64,000 bases of DNA from Dryas octopetala (lineage: Eukaryota > Streptophyta > Magnoliopsida > Rosales > Rosaceae). Position 1 is the first letter of the stretch, and each line of letters begins with the position of its first letter. Shown piece by piece: positions 19,526 through 31,291 of the stretch. The notes beneath the pieces were generated by a model. The model saw only the letters and a program-made list of their open reading frames with translations, did no database searches and was not told the origin of the DNA. The DNA is taken from positions 2,123,825 to 2,187,824 of the forward strand of contig OY992836.1 of assembly GCA_963921425.1 (NCBI GenBank), given 5' to 3'. A program made the position numbers and the translations under genes.

Positions 19526-19765
19526 ATGGATGACGACGAGGAGGTGATTTTGTACATATGCGTGGGCGAGCCATTTTCACATCAGCCAAGGTACGTTTTC
19601 ACCTTCTCTTTGCTCAGTTCAGTAGTTTTGTTTTATTTGTTGTTTTTCCTTCCTCTTTTCATTACATTGTGCATTACATTTGTCATTCATTTAAACATTG
19701 AGGACAATGTTTCTTTTAAGTTTGGGGGTGGGGAATGCAATGCATTTTTAGTTTTTAGTGTGTAA
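19526..19765 (+). CDS. Possible small membrane-type ORF after pol (X copy)
   Basis: It opens MDDDEE and keeps FSHQPRY and the hydrophobic core of the Y copy at 10476. An indel near 19655 changes the C-terminal frame, so it ends about 21 residues later with a different tail. Loss of the tail sequence argues against strong protein-level constraint. Confidence 0.22.
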   Translation: MDDDEEVILYICVGEPFSHQPRYVFTFSLLSSVVLFYLLFFLPLFITLCITFVIHLNIEDNVSFKFGGGECNAFLVFSV

Positions 19766-20481
19766 AAAAAAAAAAAAAAAATTTTTACTTTTGTTGTAAA
19801 TTAAGGGTATCAAACCCACATTAAAATGCATCTGTTCTTAAGATTTCATTCACCATAGTGATGGATTCGAATCTTTAGAAGCATGCAACAGTGTTTTTGA
19901 GTCTTTTTGTTTGTTTTAAGTCTTGAGTCCCCAACTAATTGATTTCATTATGTATGGTTATTTTGAGCATGTCTAGCCCGTATATATAGTATGTATTCTT
20001 CTTTATCTAGTATTGTTTCGTAACATGCTTTACAACTCTATGGACTTGTGGCCTTGTTTTCATGAGCTTAAGTGATGACTTGCATGTCTTGAGATGCATA
20101 TACTTAATAGAGTAGACTTGTATGACCTAAGTGAGCTTTTGAGCCATGTACTTCAATTCTTGAGTGTTAACATTACTCTGATATTTTCTTGTCATATAAA
20201 GTCGTTGTGATCTCATTATTCTTTCTTTTGATTAAGTACTTGGAATATAATTGTGAATCAAAGAGCTAGAACTTCTCTCTTATTCTATACAAAGCATGAA
20301 TATAACTACATAAATCTTAGGAGATGATATTAGGCCTTGTTTGTTTTTAACCCATAGCCTAGAGCCTACCCTATGTTATAACCCTAGTCAAACATTTTGA
20401 GCCTAATGACCTTTTCTTTGTTCACCCCTATACCAAACCCTAAGTTTGGGGGAGTTTCACTCCTCTACCCGTTTACCTTAT

Positions 20482-20770
20482 CTATGAATTTGCATGGAGT
20501 TGGTGAAAATGTGAGGTTGAAAAGAAATGTCTATGCGTAGCTTGATGTAAAAGGAAAATGAATTGTGCTTAAGAGTGTTTGTCGTTCCCTTTCAAAAAAA
20601 AAACAACAAAAACAAAAAAACAAAAAAACAAAAAAAAACAAAATCAAGAATCAAAAATCAAAGGAAAGGGACGATTTCAAAAGATGGAAGTGGAAAGGTG
20701 TTCGAATTTGAGCTATGAGTACAAATTATGCAAAGAATGCCTCTATTGATTTCCTTGTGCAAATCCATAG
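20482..20770 (+). ncRNA. Long imperfect hairpin in the 3' non-coding region (X copy)
   Basis: The pairs are 20482-20494 with 20758-20770 (12 of 13), 20539-20546 with 20708-20715 (wobbles) and 20582-20593 with 20664-20674 (TCGTtCCCTTTC with GAAAGGGACGA). Compared with Y, a T:A pair became A:T in the outer stem and a C:G pair became T:A in the inner stem. Two compensatory changes in a region that is otherwise poorly conserved favour a maintained structure. Confidence 0.5.
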
Positions 20771-21361
20771 TCTGTAGCCCTTTGTTCTCTCTTTCATTTC
20801 AATACCTTATCCTAACCTAAGCCTCCATTACAACCCACATAAAAGTCCTATTTGATCTTGGGAGAAATGTGGTTCATTATGTGAAGTCTAGATAAAAGGG
20901 AAGCTTATGGTTATTGATTCTGTTCCGAGTATTTTAATTTCTTCTATTGAGATCAGTGTTTTTGTTTCTTTGTGCCTTTCTTTCATGATTAATATGTGAG
21001 CTTTTTGTATTTGTTTATCATATCATCTCTCACATATACTTGAGTGCACGTGTTAACCCAATCTCTGAGCGTTTTATTGTTGAGAGTATGCCTTAGTGAG
21101 AATTTGAGTTGAATCTATTTTGTGTATGCTGATTTGGTCTTGTTTGTCTAACACTTGAGTTTGTGTCAAGGATGGTCTATACGCTTCATGGAGGGTAAGG
21201 TATGTTAATTGAAGCATTATTAGAGATTGAGGAATAAATTCTATATGTATCTTGCTTGACTATGCTATTTATGGCTGTACTTATGAAGTCATGTGTTGGG
21301 ATGTTTTGAGTCTGTCTTGAGTCTTTTCTTTGTTCTTTTTGCTCGAGGACTAGCAAAATCT

Positions 21362-21374
21362 AAGTTTGGGGGTG
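21362..21374 (+). other. Polypurine tract of X
   Basis: AAGTTTGGGGGTG abuts LTR C at 21375. It is identical to Y's PPT. Confidence 0.8.
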
Positions 21375-23916
21375 TGTTGAGTGCTCATTTTACACTACTT
21401 TATGATACTAACTCCCTAACCCAGAGTGCAAGAACTCGATATTTTGTGTGTTGTTAGTTTGTTTTTGTTCTTATAGGATAAAATGAGCAAAGAAGAGAAA
21501 AGGAGCCAAAAGAACCATTTTTAGACGTTTCCTAGTCAAACTAGGAAAACGAGTGAAATCCTGGTCAAGCCAGGAAAAGTGCAGAAATCCTAGTCAAATG
21601 AGGATTCCTAGTCACACTAGGAAGCATCAAGTCCATAACCATCATTGCGGAGCCAGAAATGAGAAATCCTGATTGAAACAGGAAATCCTGGTTGAACTAG
21701 GAAACCTAACCCTATTAGGGAAAGGAGTCCTAATGACACTAGGAGACTCCAGGGGCAATATGGTCATTATGAGAAGTCAAAATGGATAAAGAATCCCTCA
21801 TTTACAAGAAATCCTAGTTGCACTAGGAAATGTTGGTAAAAGTCAACTCTACAAAGTCAAGGTTCCTGAAGCTTCTAGAAGGTGGTGGACATCCATGGAA
21901 ATAAATGGAGGGAAGAAATGAATTCAAATTCAAATGGAGATGAGGGGCAAAATGGGAAGTCAAAGTTAATGGTCAAGGGTCAACTATGACAAAGTCAACA
22001 AGTCAAATGGGCCATGGGCCTATGCAATGCCGAAATCTGAAGGGGCCATGCATGCATGCATGCGCCAGCCCAAGAGGAAGCCCAATGCGCCAGCCCAAGA
22101 CTAGCAGCCATGCGCATGCACTAAACCCTAGGGGGCTGGCTTGTGTCACTTAAGCCCAAAGCCAAAGCCCTTGCCGCAAGCCCAATGCTCTCCTAACCCT
22201 AGCTGCTGCTGCACTTTCTTGCTCTTGCCTCCCAAGGAATCCTAGCTGAAAAAGGAAATCAAAACCCTGGAAAATAGAACACCAATTTCGACAGCAATTC
22301 TGTAATTCTCCAGAATGAATCAGGTAGCATGCCATATATGGTTGGAAAGATACGGATGTTAGCTTCGCAGGGAATTTTACGGATTTCGATTCCGAGTTTT
22401 CTAGCTCAAGATATGGCCATTTTAGTGGAGGTAGCGCAGCAGTTCCGCGAGCTGAAAAAGGAGTTACGCCCAAAAAGAGCCCAAATCAGCCCAAGGCCCA
22501 TGCTTGGCCGAAAATTATAAGCCTTGGTGTGCAAGGAATGCACTTATCCCACATTGAAGAGAAAGAGAAATCTCAGCCCCACTCTCCTCTATAAATACAT
22601 CTTTATAACTCAAGGAGAGGGCTCTCTGCTCTTTAATTTTCAGAAACCCTAGCTAGCCTCCCTTTTTCTTGCCGCACACCCCTTGTCCTTTCTCTCTCTT
22701 CCTTTTATTTTTCTGAAGCAAACCCTAGCAGCCACCATCTCTTTCTTTTCTCTTGCCGCAGCCCCCATCACCTCCTTCTCTTTGTGTTCTTTTATTTTTG
22801 GGCTGAACTGAAGAAGGAGGAGGAAGTCACGCCGCAGCCACCACCACCTAGCCGCGCCACCTTCTTGCTGCCACCACTTTGCCGAGCACCCCAGCAGCCT
22901 TGCCGTGGAGCCCAAGCCAAGCAGCAGCCATCACGCCACCTTGCAGCCACACCGTCCAAGGGTGGAGCCGCCTCCACCTCGTCATCTGTGGCTTGATTTC
23001 TTCTTCCCTTTCTTTTATTTTAATTGTTTTAATTATGCATTGTTTATTTATGGATTTAATTATGTGTAGCTGAATATTGGGCTAGGGCTAGGATGAAGCC
23101 CTAGCGATGCTGTTTACTCTCACTATGGATTATTGATTTTTAATTATTTACATGTTGACAAATCTTGGATCTCTGTTTAAATTGAATCTATTTGTTTCGC
23201 ATCTTTGACTGATCACCTTAGGTTGCATGCATCTAGATATTTGTTGTGAAGCTAAATAAGCTCGAAAGGATGATAGTTTCAATAGGCAACAAGTGGATAT
23301 CCTAAGATAATATTCATGAGAAAAGGGATCATAGAGGACATAGGGTACATTAATTTGGAGCTATGCGCTATGTGTTTGTCACTCTCACAGATCGTAATGT
23401 CTCTTGCATGGGTAACAGCTGCCTTAGCTTAGCACTAGGGAACATGCAAGTTAACTGGCTAAGGAAGGCCCAAGAAGCTCTTAGTTTATGCACAGTAAGG
23501 GGAGTAATTGCTAAAAGTAACTAGCCAAACCTTTTAGTAGACAAACTTTATTGACATGTTTATATATTGATTGTTAATATCCATAGTAGAGTGAATGATA
23601 TGCTAGTGGTGGATTCTGACCCCTAGTGTTTCTTTATTATTGTTTTATCCAAATTCATTCAGTTGTTATTTTAAAGTTTTGTCATTTATCTGTTAGTTTT
23701 TCTAGTCTCAAAAACCAATCAAAACCCCCCATTTGCGTGTGTGAGTTAGAGTTGATTTAATTGAATTTAATTAAGTTAGTGATCATAACACTAGTACAAT
23801 TCCCTGTGGGATCGACCTCGTATTTGTAAGCTTTGCTACTCCGCGATTCGTGCACTTGCGAGTTAACCTAGAGCTCAGAAAAGGTTATTTAATTTGCTCT
23901 AGGAAAACATACAACA
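21375..23916 (+). repeat. LTR C: complete 3' LTR of X
   Basis: This 2542-bp LTR runs from TGTTGAGTGC to ATACAACA and is followed by TSD CTCAC. It has the palindrome array (about 21528-21835), CATG repeat, telo-box and site II motifs, TATA box (22590-22597), GCTAGGGCT stem-loop and U5 hairpin. It is the best full-length reference for this LTR family in the window. Confidence 0.92.
22590..22597 (+). promoter_or_regulatory. TATA box of LTR C
   Basis: TATAAATA in the same context as 1988-1995 of LTR A. Confidence 0.72.
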
Positions 23917-24038
23917 CTCACACTATGATTTATTAAATGTATTTATTTATTATGTCAAATGCATAACTCATACTTTGGAAAGAGGTTTAAATGTCAAGGT
24001 TTCAGTGCATTTATGGGCCCGAGGTTTGGGGCGTTACA
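23917..24038 (+). mobile_element. Right end of the Ty3/gypsy LTR that hosts X
   Basis: It starts with the second TSD copy CTCAC and continues the LTR of 1-772. It ends at GGGCGTTACA, three bases before the PBS at 24042. Confidence 0.7.
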
Positions 24039-24041
24039 ACT

Positions 24042-24053
24042 TGGTATCAGAGC
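24042..24053 (+). other. Primer-binding site, initiator tRNA-Met type
   Basis: TGGTATCAGAGC is the standard plant iMet PBS. It is a different primer from the tRNA-Asp PBS of X, Y, G and J, so the host element belongs to another Ty3/gypsy lineage. Confidence 0.85.
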
Positions 24054-24772
24054 TAGACCCGGCCGGAAGTGTGTGGATTGCAAGACCCAGGGACCAAGAC
24101 CCTGAGTGGGCGGCTGCGCGAGGCAGTGGCGAGCTACCAGGTGAGGAGAAGTGAGTGATCCTACACTGCCCGGGTGAGGAATGGTGATGTTACAGAAAGT
24201 TTGAGGAAATCAGTCGAGGAAATGTTTGAGAAACCAGTTTGAGAAAATCAGTTGAGAAATCAGTTTGAGAAAATCAGTTCAGAAAATGTTTGTGAAAGCC
24301 AGTTTGAGAAAGAAAATGATTTTCAAGTGATTTCAGAAAAGTATTTTATTTGAGCCATGAAAATGTTTGAGAAAGTTTTGAGAAATGTCCCCTGCACTGC
24401 CATCGCCTCTCTGCTCCTCAGCAAGTTCAGGAAAGTTAGAAGTTGGAGACTTAGTAAGAGGTTTGAATTTAGAAGAGTTGGAAGGTTTGAGTAAGATTAA
24501 TTGTTAGAGAACAAAGGTTCAAGGGAAATAGTGGAGTAGTACTTTTAGTTGGTTGAAGAGTTAGTTCACCGAGTAAGTAGAGTTGAGGTAGTAGCTAGGT
24601 AGGACTTGACTGTTGTTTGGGTGTTAGAACTCAGCGGTTTCTATTTTGCGATCTCAAGTGGCAACGCTCCAGAAGTGGTTAAGCGACTCGCACATGAAGA
24701 TGGAAGTTCTGAAGATAGAGAATTCAGAGTCATCGAGAATTGGGGCAAGCTACTCAAAAGAATCGAAGATCA
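24054..24772 (+). other. Leader of the host element, with short tandem repeats
   Basis: This is 5' untranslated sequence after the iMet PBS. Degenerate ~18-bp units around CAGTTTGAGAAAAT lie at about 24205-24320. I do not recognise a gag start. The sequence near 24650-24772 reads through short ORFs but resembles nothing I can name. The boundary with LTR K is approximate. Confidence 0.45.
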
Positions 24773-26291
24773 ACCACTTCAGCCCAACACATGTGAGCCC
24801 AATGCACCATCAAGGCCCAAGACCAGCAGTCCATGCGCAAGGAGGGAGGCCCTAGCTGACTTGCATGCGCCACTTAAGCCCAAAAGGCCAAGCCTTTGCC
24901 GCAAGCCCATAGCTAGAAAGCCTAGCTGTTGCCTCAAGCTACAAGGAGCAGGAAACCCTAGTTGTGCCGCAAGCCCTATCCTTGCCTCTCAAGGATTTGA
25001 CCTCTATATATATCCCATCAATTCAAAACCCTAGAGCTCTCACACACCGAATTCCCTTGCCTCCTAGTTTATTTTCTGTTTTAGGTTTTTAATTTCAGAT
25101 TTTAGTTTTGTTTTAGTGAGAGCTAGCCGGAAGTTGAGAGAGAGAAAGGAGTGGCGTGACTGCAAGGAAGAGCAACCCTAAGCCGCAAGCTCTAACTCAC
25201 CATAGCCGTGAGCCAATTGCTTGTGCAAGGTGCCTTCTCTTCCTTGTCTTGCCGCAGCCCCTCTTGCTTGTTTCCCTTTGATTTTTTTTCTAGTTTTCAG
25301 ATTTATTGTTGTATTATGCTTCTGAATTTATTTAAATTGAGTTTCTGAATTTAATTAGTTTATAACTTTGATTTCATTTAATGCATGTTTCAGATTTTAA
25401 TTAGTTTATGCGTTTTAATTTAGTTGAGTTGTGTTTCTGATTTATTTGCTAAGAATGAATTGGGATTTTATTATTGTTGGTTGTTTTTTTGTTTTATTTA
25501 ATTTAAGTATGTAGTTATTTATTCTATCTTGCATGTTCTAACAAATTGCTTATCCGTCTCTTGGTCTGTTAGTTTGATGTTTGCATGTATTAAATTTTCA
25601 CTATCTATTTGAACCCGTCACTAGTTGTTTGCATCCTTTGACTGGCCACCTTAGGGTAATTGCATCTAGTTTAATTGTTAGGTTTAGCAATGAAATAGTC
25701 AAAGACACTAAACCACAAGTAACAAGGGAATAAGGGATTATTCTTGGTAGTGGGGTTGGGCGACCTCTATAAGGAAATAGTCAAATTTTATATGTTGTGC
25801 ATGTTTGACGTTCTCATAAAACTTAATGACTCCTGCATGGTTAACAGCTGCCTTAGCTTGAACTAGGGAACATGTAGGTTAACTGGCTAAGGAAGGCCCA
25901 AGAAGCTCTTTGTTTATGCATTAGGAGAACAATTGCGAGAAAGTAACTAGCCAAACATTTTTAGAAGTCAAACTTTAATACATTGTGTTCAAATTAACTG
26001 TCATTAGCCTTGGATGGTTATTGCATGCTTATCTGATTTGAAACTGAAAACTTAACATTGCAAGATAGAATAAAGGGTGTGTGCGTGTGGTGATGTGTGT
26101 GTGTGTTTCCATCTTTCAAAACCTCCCATTTAGTTATTCTAGTGATTAATTACATTGATTTGTTGTTTATTAACCATTCCCTGTGGGATCGACCTCGTGC
26201 TTGTACGTTTTGCTACTAATGCGATTCGTGCACTTGCGAGTATACTTGGAATGAAATAGTTGTTTATTTTGTTCTAAGAAAACATTCAACA
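24773..26291 (+). repeat. LTR K: 3' part of a family-2 LTR
   Basis: It matches the right two-thirds of family-2 LTRs (E, Q, R in reverse) and ends exactly at the family terminus ATTCAACA. It carries the leader stem CCTTAGC (25851-25857) with GCTAAGG (25886-25892) and the U5 GTGCAC hairpin. Its left end has no LTR start, so it is truncated. It is followed at once by minus-strand gag, not by a PBS. It is probably the right LTR of an element that inserted into J's gag and then lost everything to its left. Confidence 0.7.
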
Positions 26292-26974
26292 TCCACCTTG
26301 GTTTGATCCCTCTCCAATAATCCTTGATAAAAACAGCAAATCACATACCAAGGAGATAAGTTGTGGTGCGGGCAGCTAGTAAGAAACTCATTGAATCTCT
26401 CCCAAGTCTCATGGAATGGCTCGTCCGCTCTTTGCACAAATCCAAGGATCTCTTTCCGAATAGAATTTGTCTTGGAAATGGAATAAAACTTGTTCAGGAA
26501 CTTGCTCGAAAGATCATCCCAAGTCGAAATGGAACCACTGGGCAAAGAATACAACCACCTCTTTGCCTTGTCCTTAAGCTCAAAAGGGAACATCCTCAAA
26601 CGATACTGATCGGAATTCAAACCCCTCAACTGTGCGGCTTCACAAACCCCGAAAAACTCCTTCAGAAAATGGATCGGATCCTCCCTATTCAACCCATGGT
26701 AGTTCGGCAACAAATGGATCTGACCACTCTTGATCTCGAAATCAGTGGCAATTGTTGCATAACGAATGCAAGATGGTTGAGTGGGCAACGAGGGTGCTGA
26801 AAAATGGCTCAGGGGCTGCGGCACAATCTCATTTGTCTGAGCCATGTCGACACTTCCAATCTCCTCACTACTCAAATCTGATGCACTAGGTAGAGGGCTG
26901 CCTTGAGATGTACCTAAAGTTTCATTTTTGAGCCTCTCTAACCTTGCAACAATTTCAGGGTTCATAAAACACAC
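26292..26974 (-). pseudogene. gag: Athila-like gag, N-terminal fragment (element J)
   Basis: About 227 residues start from an ATG at 26974 (or 26965), 150 bp downstream of J's PBS. The gag domain is clear: WLYSLPSGSI, a KFL..FYS stretch, ETWERFNEF and [12 protein letters not shown] match the Y protein at about residues 160-240 with moderate identity, so this is a distinct subfamily. Coding stops at KVD where LTR K begins; the apparent C-terminal tail is LTR sequence. The remaining gag and pol are missing. Confidence 0.82.
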
Positions 26975-27124
26975 CTAATCAAGAGAAAACACACAACTAG
27001 TAGAAAGAATGCTTATAAAATGATGGCATTTATTAAAAACTAAAAATTAACCAAAAATAAAAACTAACTAATATAACCTAATTCTAATGACTAATTAAAC
27101 CAATTCATTGATATTAGACGCCAT

Positions 27125-27142
27125 TCCCCGGCAACGGCGCCA
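27125..27142 (-). other. Primer-binding site, tRNA-Asp type (element J)
   Basis: The reverse complement of the 18-mer seen at 5026 lies 6 bases from the LTR D end. It orients J on the minus strand. Confidence 0.9.
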
Positions 27143-28242
27143 AAAATATGTTGAATGTTTTCGTAGAACAAAATAAACATCTATTTCATTCCAAGTATAC
27201 TCGCAAGTGCACGAATCGCATCAGTAGCAAAGCGTACAAGCACGAGGTCGATCCCACAGGAAATGGTTAATAAACAACAAATCAATTCAAATAATCAATA
27301 GAATAACTAAATGGGAGGGTTTTAGAAGATGAAACACACGCACACATCACCACACGCACACACCCTTTATTCTATCTTGCAATGTTAAGTGTTCAGTTAC
27401 AAATCAGATAAGCATGCAATAACCATCCAAGGCTAATGACAGTTAATTTGAACACAATGTATTAAAGTTTGACTGCTAAAAAGGTTTGGCTAGTTACTTT
27501 CTCGCAATTGTTCTCCTAATGCATAAACTAAGAACTTCTTGGGCCTTCGTTAATCAGTTAACTTACATGTTCCCTAGTTCAAGGTAAGGCAGCTGATACC
27601 CATGTAAGAGTCATTAAGATTCGTGAGAACGTCAAACATGCACAACATATAAGCTTTGACTATTTCCTTATAGAGGTCACCCAACCCCATTACCAAGAAT
27701 AATCCCTTATTCCCTGGTTACTTGTGGTTTAGTGTCTTTGACTATTTCACAGCTAAACCTAACAATTAAACTAGATGCAATTACCCTAAGGTGGCCAATA
27801 AAAGGATGCAAACAACTAGTGACGGGTTCTGATAGATAATGGAAATTTAATACATGCAAACATTAAACTAACAGACCAAGAGACGGATAAACGATTTGTA
27901 AAAACATGCAAATCCATTAATCAACCTACAACTAACATGCAAGATAGAATAAATAAACCTACATAATTAAATTAAATTAAATAAAACAGCAACAAATAAT
28001 AAAATCCCAATTCATGCTAATAAAATCAGAAACAAAAATTTAATTCAAGAACATAAACTAAATAAATTCAAAGGCATAAATAAACATGAAATCAGAATTC
28101 TAGAAGGAAAAAGAAAACAAAATCAAAGATGCAATCACAAGGGAGGCTGCGGCAAGGAGAGAGGAAGAAGGAGGCACCTAGCAAGCAGGAAGAACTCACG
28201 GCAAGGTGAGCTAGGGCCTGCGGCAAGGGCTGGTTCCTTCTC

Positions 28243-30629
28243 TGTTGAATGTTTTCTTAGAACAAAATAAACATCTATTTCATTCCAAGTATACTCGCAA
28301 GTGCACGAATCGCATCAGTAGCAAAGCGTACAAGCACGAGGTCGATCCCACAGGAAATGGTTAATACACAACAAATCAGTGCAATTAATCACTAGAATAA
28401 CTAAAAGGGGGGTTTTGGGAAAGATGGAACACACGCACACATCACCACACGCACACACACTTTATTCTATCTTGCAATGTTAAGTTTTCGGTTTCAAATC
28501 AGATAAGCATGCAATAACCATCCAAGGCTAATGACAGTTGATTTGAACACAACATATTAAAGTTTGACAGCTAAAAAGGTTTGGCTAGTTACTTTCTCGC
28601 CATTGTTCTCCTAATGCATAAACTAAGAGCTTCTTGGGCCTTCCTTAGCCAGTTAACCTACATGTTCCCTAGTTCAAGCTAAGGCAGCTGTTACCCATGC
28701 AGGAGTCATTAAGTTTTATGAGAACGTCAAACATGCACAACATATAACCTTTGACTATTTCCTTATAGAGGTCGCCCAACCCCACTACCAAGAATAATCC
28801 CTTATTCCCTTGTTACTTGTGGTTTAGTGTCTTTGACTATTTCACAGCTAAACCTAACAGATAAACTAGATGCAATTACCCTAAGGTGGCCAGTCAAAGG
28901 ATGCAAACAACTAGTGACGGGAGTTTTAATAGATAGTGGAAATTTAATACGCGCAAACATCAAACTAACAGACCAAGAGACGGATAAACGATTTGTTAGA
29001 ACATGCAAATCCATTAATCAACCTACAACTAACATGCAAGATAGAATAACTAACCTACATAATTAAATAAAATAAATAAAAACAAAACAGCAACAAATAA
29101 ACAAAATCTCAATTCATGCTTGCAAAAGGAAATCAGAAACGCAAATTAAACAAACTTAAAAGCATAAACTAAACAACTAAATTAAATTGCATAAACTAAA
29201 GGAAATCAGAACCATGCACTAAATAAATTCAGAATCACGAGCTAATTAATTCAGAAACATGAACTAACATGGAATCAGAAAACTAGAAGAAAAATTAAAG
29301 AAACCAAGTGAGAGGGGCTACGGCAAGGCAAAGAGAGAAGGTAACCTCCACAAGCAATTGGCTCACGGCTAGGGTGAGCTAGGGCTTGCGGCAAAGGGTC
29401 CTCCTTCCTTTCTGCCACGCCACTCCCTTTTCTCTCTCTAAATTTCGGCTAGCTCTCTCTCACTTTTCTGAAATCTAAAACTGAAAGTAAACTAATGAAA
29501 ACAGAAAAATAAACTAGGAGAAGGGTGAATTTTCGGCTGGAGTGTGTAGGTGCCAAAAAGTCATCATAGGGTTCTGAATGAAGGGGATTTATATAGAGGA
29601 GCATTCCTTGAGAGGCAAGGAGGGGAAAACTTGCGGCTGCTAGGGTTTCCCTCTCCTAGTTGCTTGCGGCTTCAGCTAGGGTTAGCTGCATCAGGGCCTT
29701 GCGGCATGGGCTGCTCCCTTTGGGCTTAAGTGGCTCACGCCTAGCCTAGCTAGGGTCCCTTCTTTGCGCATGGGCTGGTAGTCTTGGGCTTTGGGCTTGC
29801 ATGTTGGGCTTCCATGTTGGGCTTCAGTTGCTTGCACAAGATGGGCTAGGGTTTCACTCCATGGGCTTCCATCTTGGGCTTATCACCTTGGCCTTGCGCA
29901 TGGCCCCTTGGCTGCTAGGGTTTGCATGGCATGCATGCGCATGCATGGGCTGCCATCTTCCTCCTTGCGTATGGCCTTTGGGCGCAGGGTTTGGGCCCAT
30001 GCATGTGCATGCATGGCCCATCTTGGTTCGACATCCCTAGGGCCCATAGGCCCTCCACTTTTGACTTCCCATTTTGCCCCTCATTTCCATTTGAATTCAA
30101 ATTCATTTCCTCCCTCCATTCATTTCCATGGATGTCCACCACCTTCTGGAAGCTTCTGGAACCTTGAACAACATTTCCTGGTGCAACTAGGATTCCTTGA
30201 AAATGAGAGATTCCTTATCCATTTCGACTTCTCGTAATGACCATATTGCCCCTGGGGTCTCCTAGTGTCACTAGGACTCCTTTCCCTAGTTGGGTTAGGT
30301 TTCCTAGTTCAACCAGGATTTCCTGTTCGAATCAGGATTTCACATTTCTGGCTCCGCAATGATGGTTCTGGACTTGATGTTTCCTAGTGTGACTAGGAAT
30401 CCTCATTTGACTAGGATTTCTGCACTTTTCCTGGTTTGACCAGGATTTCACTCGTTTTCCTGGTTTGACCAGGAAATGTCCCAAAATGGCTCCATTTGCT
30501 TCTTTTTCTCATTTCTGCTTCATTTGACCTGAAAACACAAAAACAAGACAAGAAACACAAAATATCGAGTTCTAACACTCTAGGTTAAGGAATTAGTATC
30601 ATAAAGTGATGCAAAATGCACACTCATCA
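28243..30629 (-). mobile_element. Solo LTR E (family 2)
   Basis: TGTTGAATG...CACTCATCA (2387 bp) is flanked by TTCTC at 28238-28242 and 30630-30634, with no interior. It carries a TATA-like TTTATATAG (about 29588), site II and telo-box motifs, CATG repeats (about 29930-30020) and the palindrome array (about 30175-30480). It formed by recombination between two LTRs of one insertion. Confidence 0.92.
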
Positions 30630-31291
30630 TTCTCTCTCTCACTTGTCACGCCACCTTCTCTCTCTAACTCACTGAATTCGGCTTTCTCTCTCACTCTAAC
30701 TTTTTGAAAAATAAAACCTAAAACTGAAAATAAACTAGGAGGCAAGAGGTGCTAGGGTTATGAAGTGATGAGGTATATATAGAGGTGCAATCCTTGAGAG
30801 GCAAGGAGAAGTAACTTGCGGCAACAACTAGGGTTTGGCGCCTTGGGCTTGCGGCAAGGGCTTGGCCCTTTTGGGCTTAAGTGACTCACGCAAGTCAGCT
30901 TGGGCTTGCGGCAAGGGCTTGGCGCCTTGGGCTGCTGGTCTTGGGCTATGGACTTGGCGCATTGGGCTTGCACATTGTGGGCTAGGGTTTCACTCCATGG
31001 GCTATCACCTTGAGGCATGCACATTGGGCTTGCATGTTGGGCTGAACTAGCATGCATGGCATGCATGCGCATGCATGGGCTACCACCTTGGACCTTGCGC
31101 ATAGGGCTTGGGCTGCTAGGGTTTGGCGCATTCATGCATGTATGGCCCATCTTGACTTCGGCATCCCATAAACCCATGGCCCATTTGACTTGTTGACTTG
31201 TCATCTTTGACCCTTGACCATTGACTTTGACTTCCCATTTTGCCCCTAATTTTCATTTGAATTCAAATTCATTTCTTCCCTCTATTCATTT

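Larger units (their letters stand above)
19465..21374 (+). other. Non-coding 3' region of X
   Basis: This is the counterpart of 10415-12205. It holds a frame related to the small ORF (19526-19765), a 100-bp stretch absent from Y (about 19775-19895), the stem-loop and purine motif (about 19693-19728), a second AAGTTTGGGGG (20442-20452), an A/C-rich simple repeat (20594-20642) at the apex of the long hairpin, and the PPT at 21362-21374. No large ORF is present. Confidence 0.72.
773..23916 (+). mobile_element. Athila-like Ty3/gypsy retrotransposon X, containing element Y
   Basis: X is bounded by LTR A (773-3153, missing its last ~160 bp) and LTR C (21375-23916), with TSD CTCAC on both sides. 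Its interior now runs from 14072 to 21374: tRNA-Asp PBS, broken gag-pol, a 1.9-kb non-coding 3' region and a PPT. Element Y (3154-14071) sits in the 5' LTR. LTRs A and C differ at roughly fifteen positions by eye over 2.4 kb. LTR B and B' differ at only about two. X is therefore older than the event that produced Y's LTR pair. No env-like ORF is present. Confidence 0.88.

Noticed and set aside
20594..20642. A/C-rich repeat as a telomeric or satellite array
   Set aside because: It is a short irregular simple repeat at the apex of the long hairpin, with no array structure.
24606..25034. 142-codon ORF spanning the host-element leader and LTR K
   Set aside because: It crosses the junction of two unrelated elements and resembles no family.
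27125..27142. tRNA-Asp gene fragment
   Set aside because: Only the 18-nt 3' end complement is present, always next to an LTR, so it is a PBS and not a tRNA gene.
28827..29066. Plus-strand 79-codon ORF repeated at 37473 and 49477
   Set aside because: It recurs only because E, Q and R are copies of the same LTR, read antisense; it has no recognisable domain and is missing in the diverged relatives D and I.
29791..30237. Cys/His/Met-rich ORFs in LTRs (also 38653, 50582, 63714)
   Set aside because: They translate the CATG and GGGCTT repeats of U3; three overlapping frames are open at once, which points to composition and not coding.
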